Shown: one piece after another, positions 29,660 to 29,669 of the stretch
Layout: each line of letters begins with the position of its first letter
How positions within the stretch are numbered: the first letter of the stretch is position 1
Origin: a virus
IMG/VR virus record: IMGVR_UViG_3300035145_000727
Span: 1 to 29,669 of that record
Length of the DNA: 29,669 nucleotides
Strand: one strand, 5' to 3'
Notes under the pieces: model-generated
Told to the model about the DNA's origin: nothing
Databases searched by the model: none
Seen by the model: only the letters and a program-made list of their open reading frames with translations
Program-made: the position numbers and the translations under genes

Positions 29660-29669
29660 AACCCTAAGT

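Noticed and set aside
1-29669. tRNA genes, CRISPR arrays, insertion sequences, integrase or attachment sites
   Set aside because: Reading by eye showed no cloverleaf-like tRNA, no regularly spaced direct repeats and no transposase or integrase motifs; a tRNA scan would be needed to exclude tRNAs fully.

Overview
The window reads as one end of a contig from a T4-like marine myovirus. Its gene content and order match cyanophage/pelagiphage-type T4 relatives more closely than coliphage T4. The DNA is AT-rich, every supported gene is on the + strand, and most neighbours overlap by 1-17 bases. Host and exact phage cannot be fixed from this window; a SAR11- or methylotroph-infecting relative is a guess from resemblance. 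The first 19 bases are an Illumina P5 adapter remnant, so position 1 is probably a true contig end and phage sequence starts at about base 20.

Layout. (1) 20-5610: end of the capsid block and start of the recombination block: gp22 scaffold (partial), gp23 major capsid protein, terminator, a small unknown, a tail-tube-like virion protein, UvsY, a 2OG-Fe(II) oxygenase, UvsW and an unknown. (2) 5700-6895: eight tightly packed small ORFs, mostly single-span membrane proteins plus one secreted EF-hand protein; seven are too short or too overlapped to be found easily. (3) 7017-11520: gp55 late sigma factor, gp47/gp46 nuclease, peptide deformylase, and a second 2OG-Fe(II) oxygenase whose start overlaps the deformylase by 128 bases. 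(4) 11524-17877: a block driven by three near-identical sigma70-type promoters: a coiled-coil protein, an 804-residue HEXXH + VWA protein, a four-Cys small protein, a 581-residue unknown, a MoxR/CobS-like AAA+ ATPase and a DUF3310-like protein. (5) 17864-20916: replication block gp45-gp44-gp62-RegA, with three extra 41-residue ORFs and one 100-residue unknown between the core genes.

(6) 20925-29622 is the most unusual part. It lies after regA, where T4 has its DNA polymerase gene. It starts at a perfect T4 late promoter. It encodes small membrane proteins, a CsgF homologue, a CsgG homologue (curli secretion pore), two secreted curlin-like repeat proteins, a secreted FecR-domain protein, a CHASE2-class III adenylate/guanylate cyclase, an EANPL-motif membrane protein, a GNAT-like acetyltransferase and a small secreted protein. 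No terminator is visible from 21578 to about 28500, so this looks like one late operon for envelope secretion, surface fibres and cyclic-nucleotide signalling. CsgG/CsgF-like genes in marine T4-like phages have, as I recall, been noticed before. The combination with two putative fibre subunits and a FecR/CHASE2-cyclase pair is what deserves a second look.

Regulation. Three promoter types are visible: TTGACA-18-TACCAT (three copies), an AAAAACC-n-CTT element with a TATAAT-like box (two copies), and late boxes (T/C)ATAAATA that fit the phage's own gp55. Five genes (2021, 7017, 10359, 11876, 21578) have no Shine-Dalgarno sequence and sit where transcription should begin, suggesting leaderless mRNAs.
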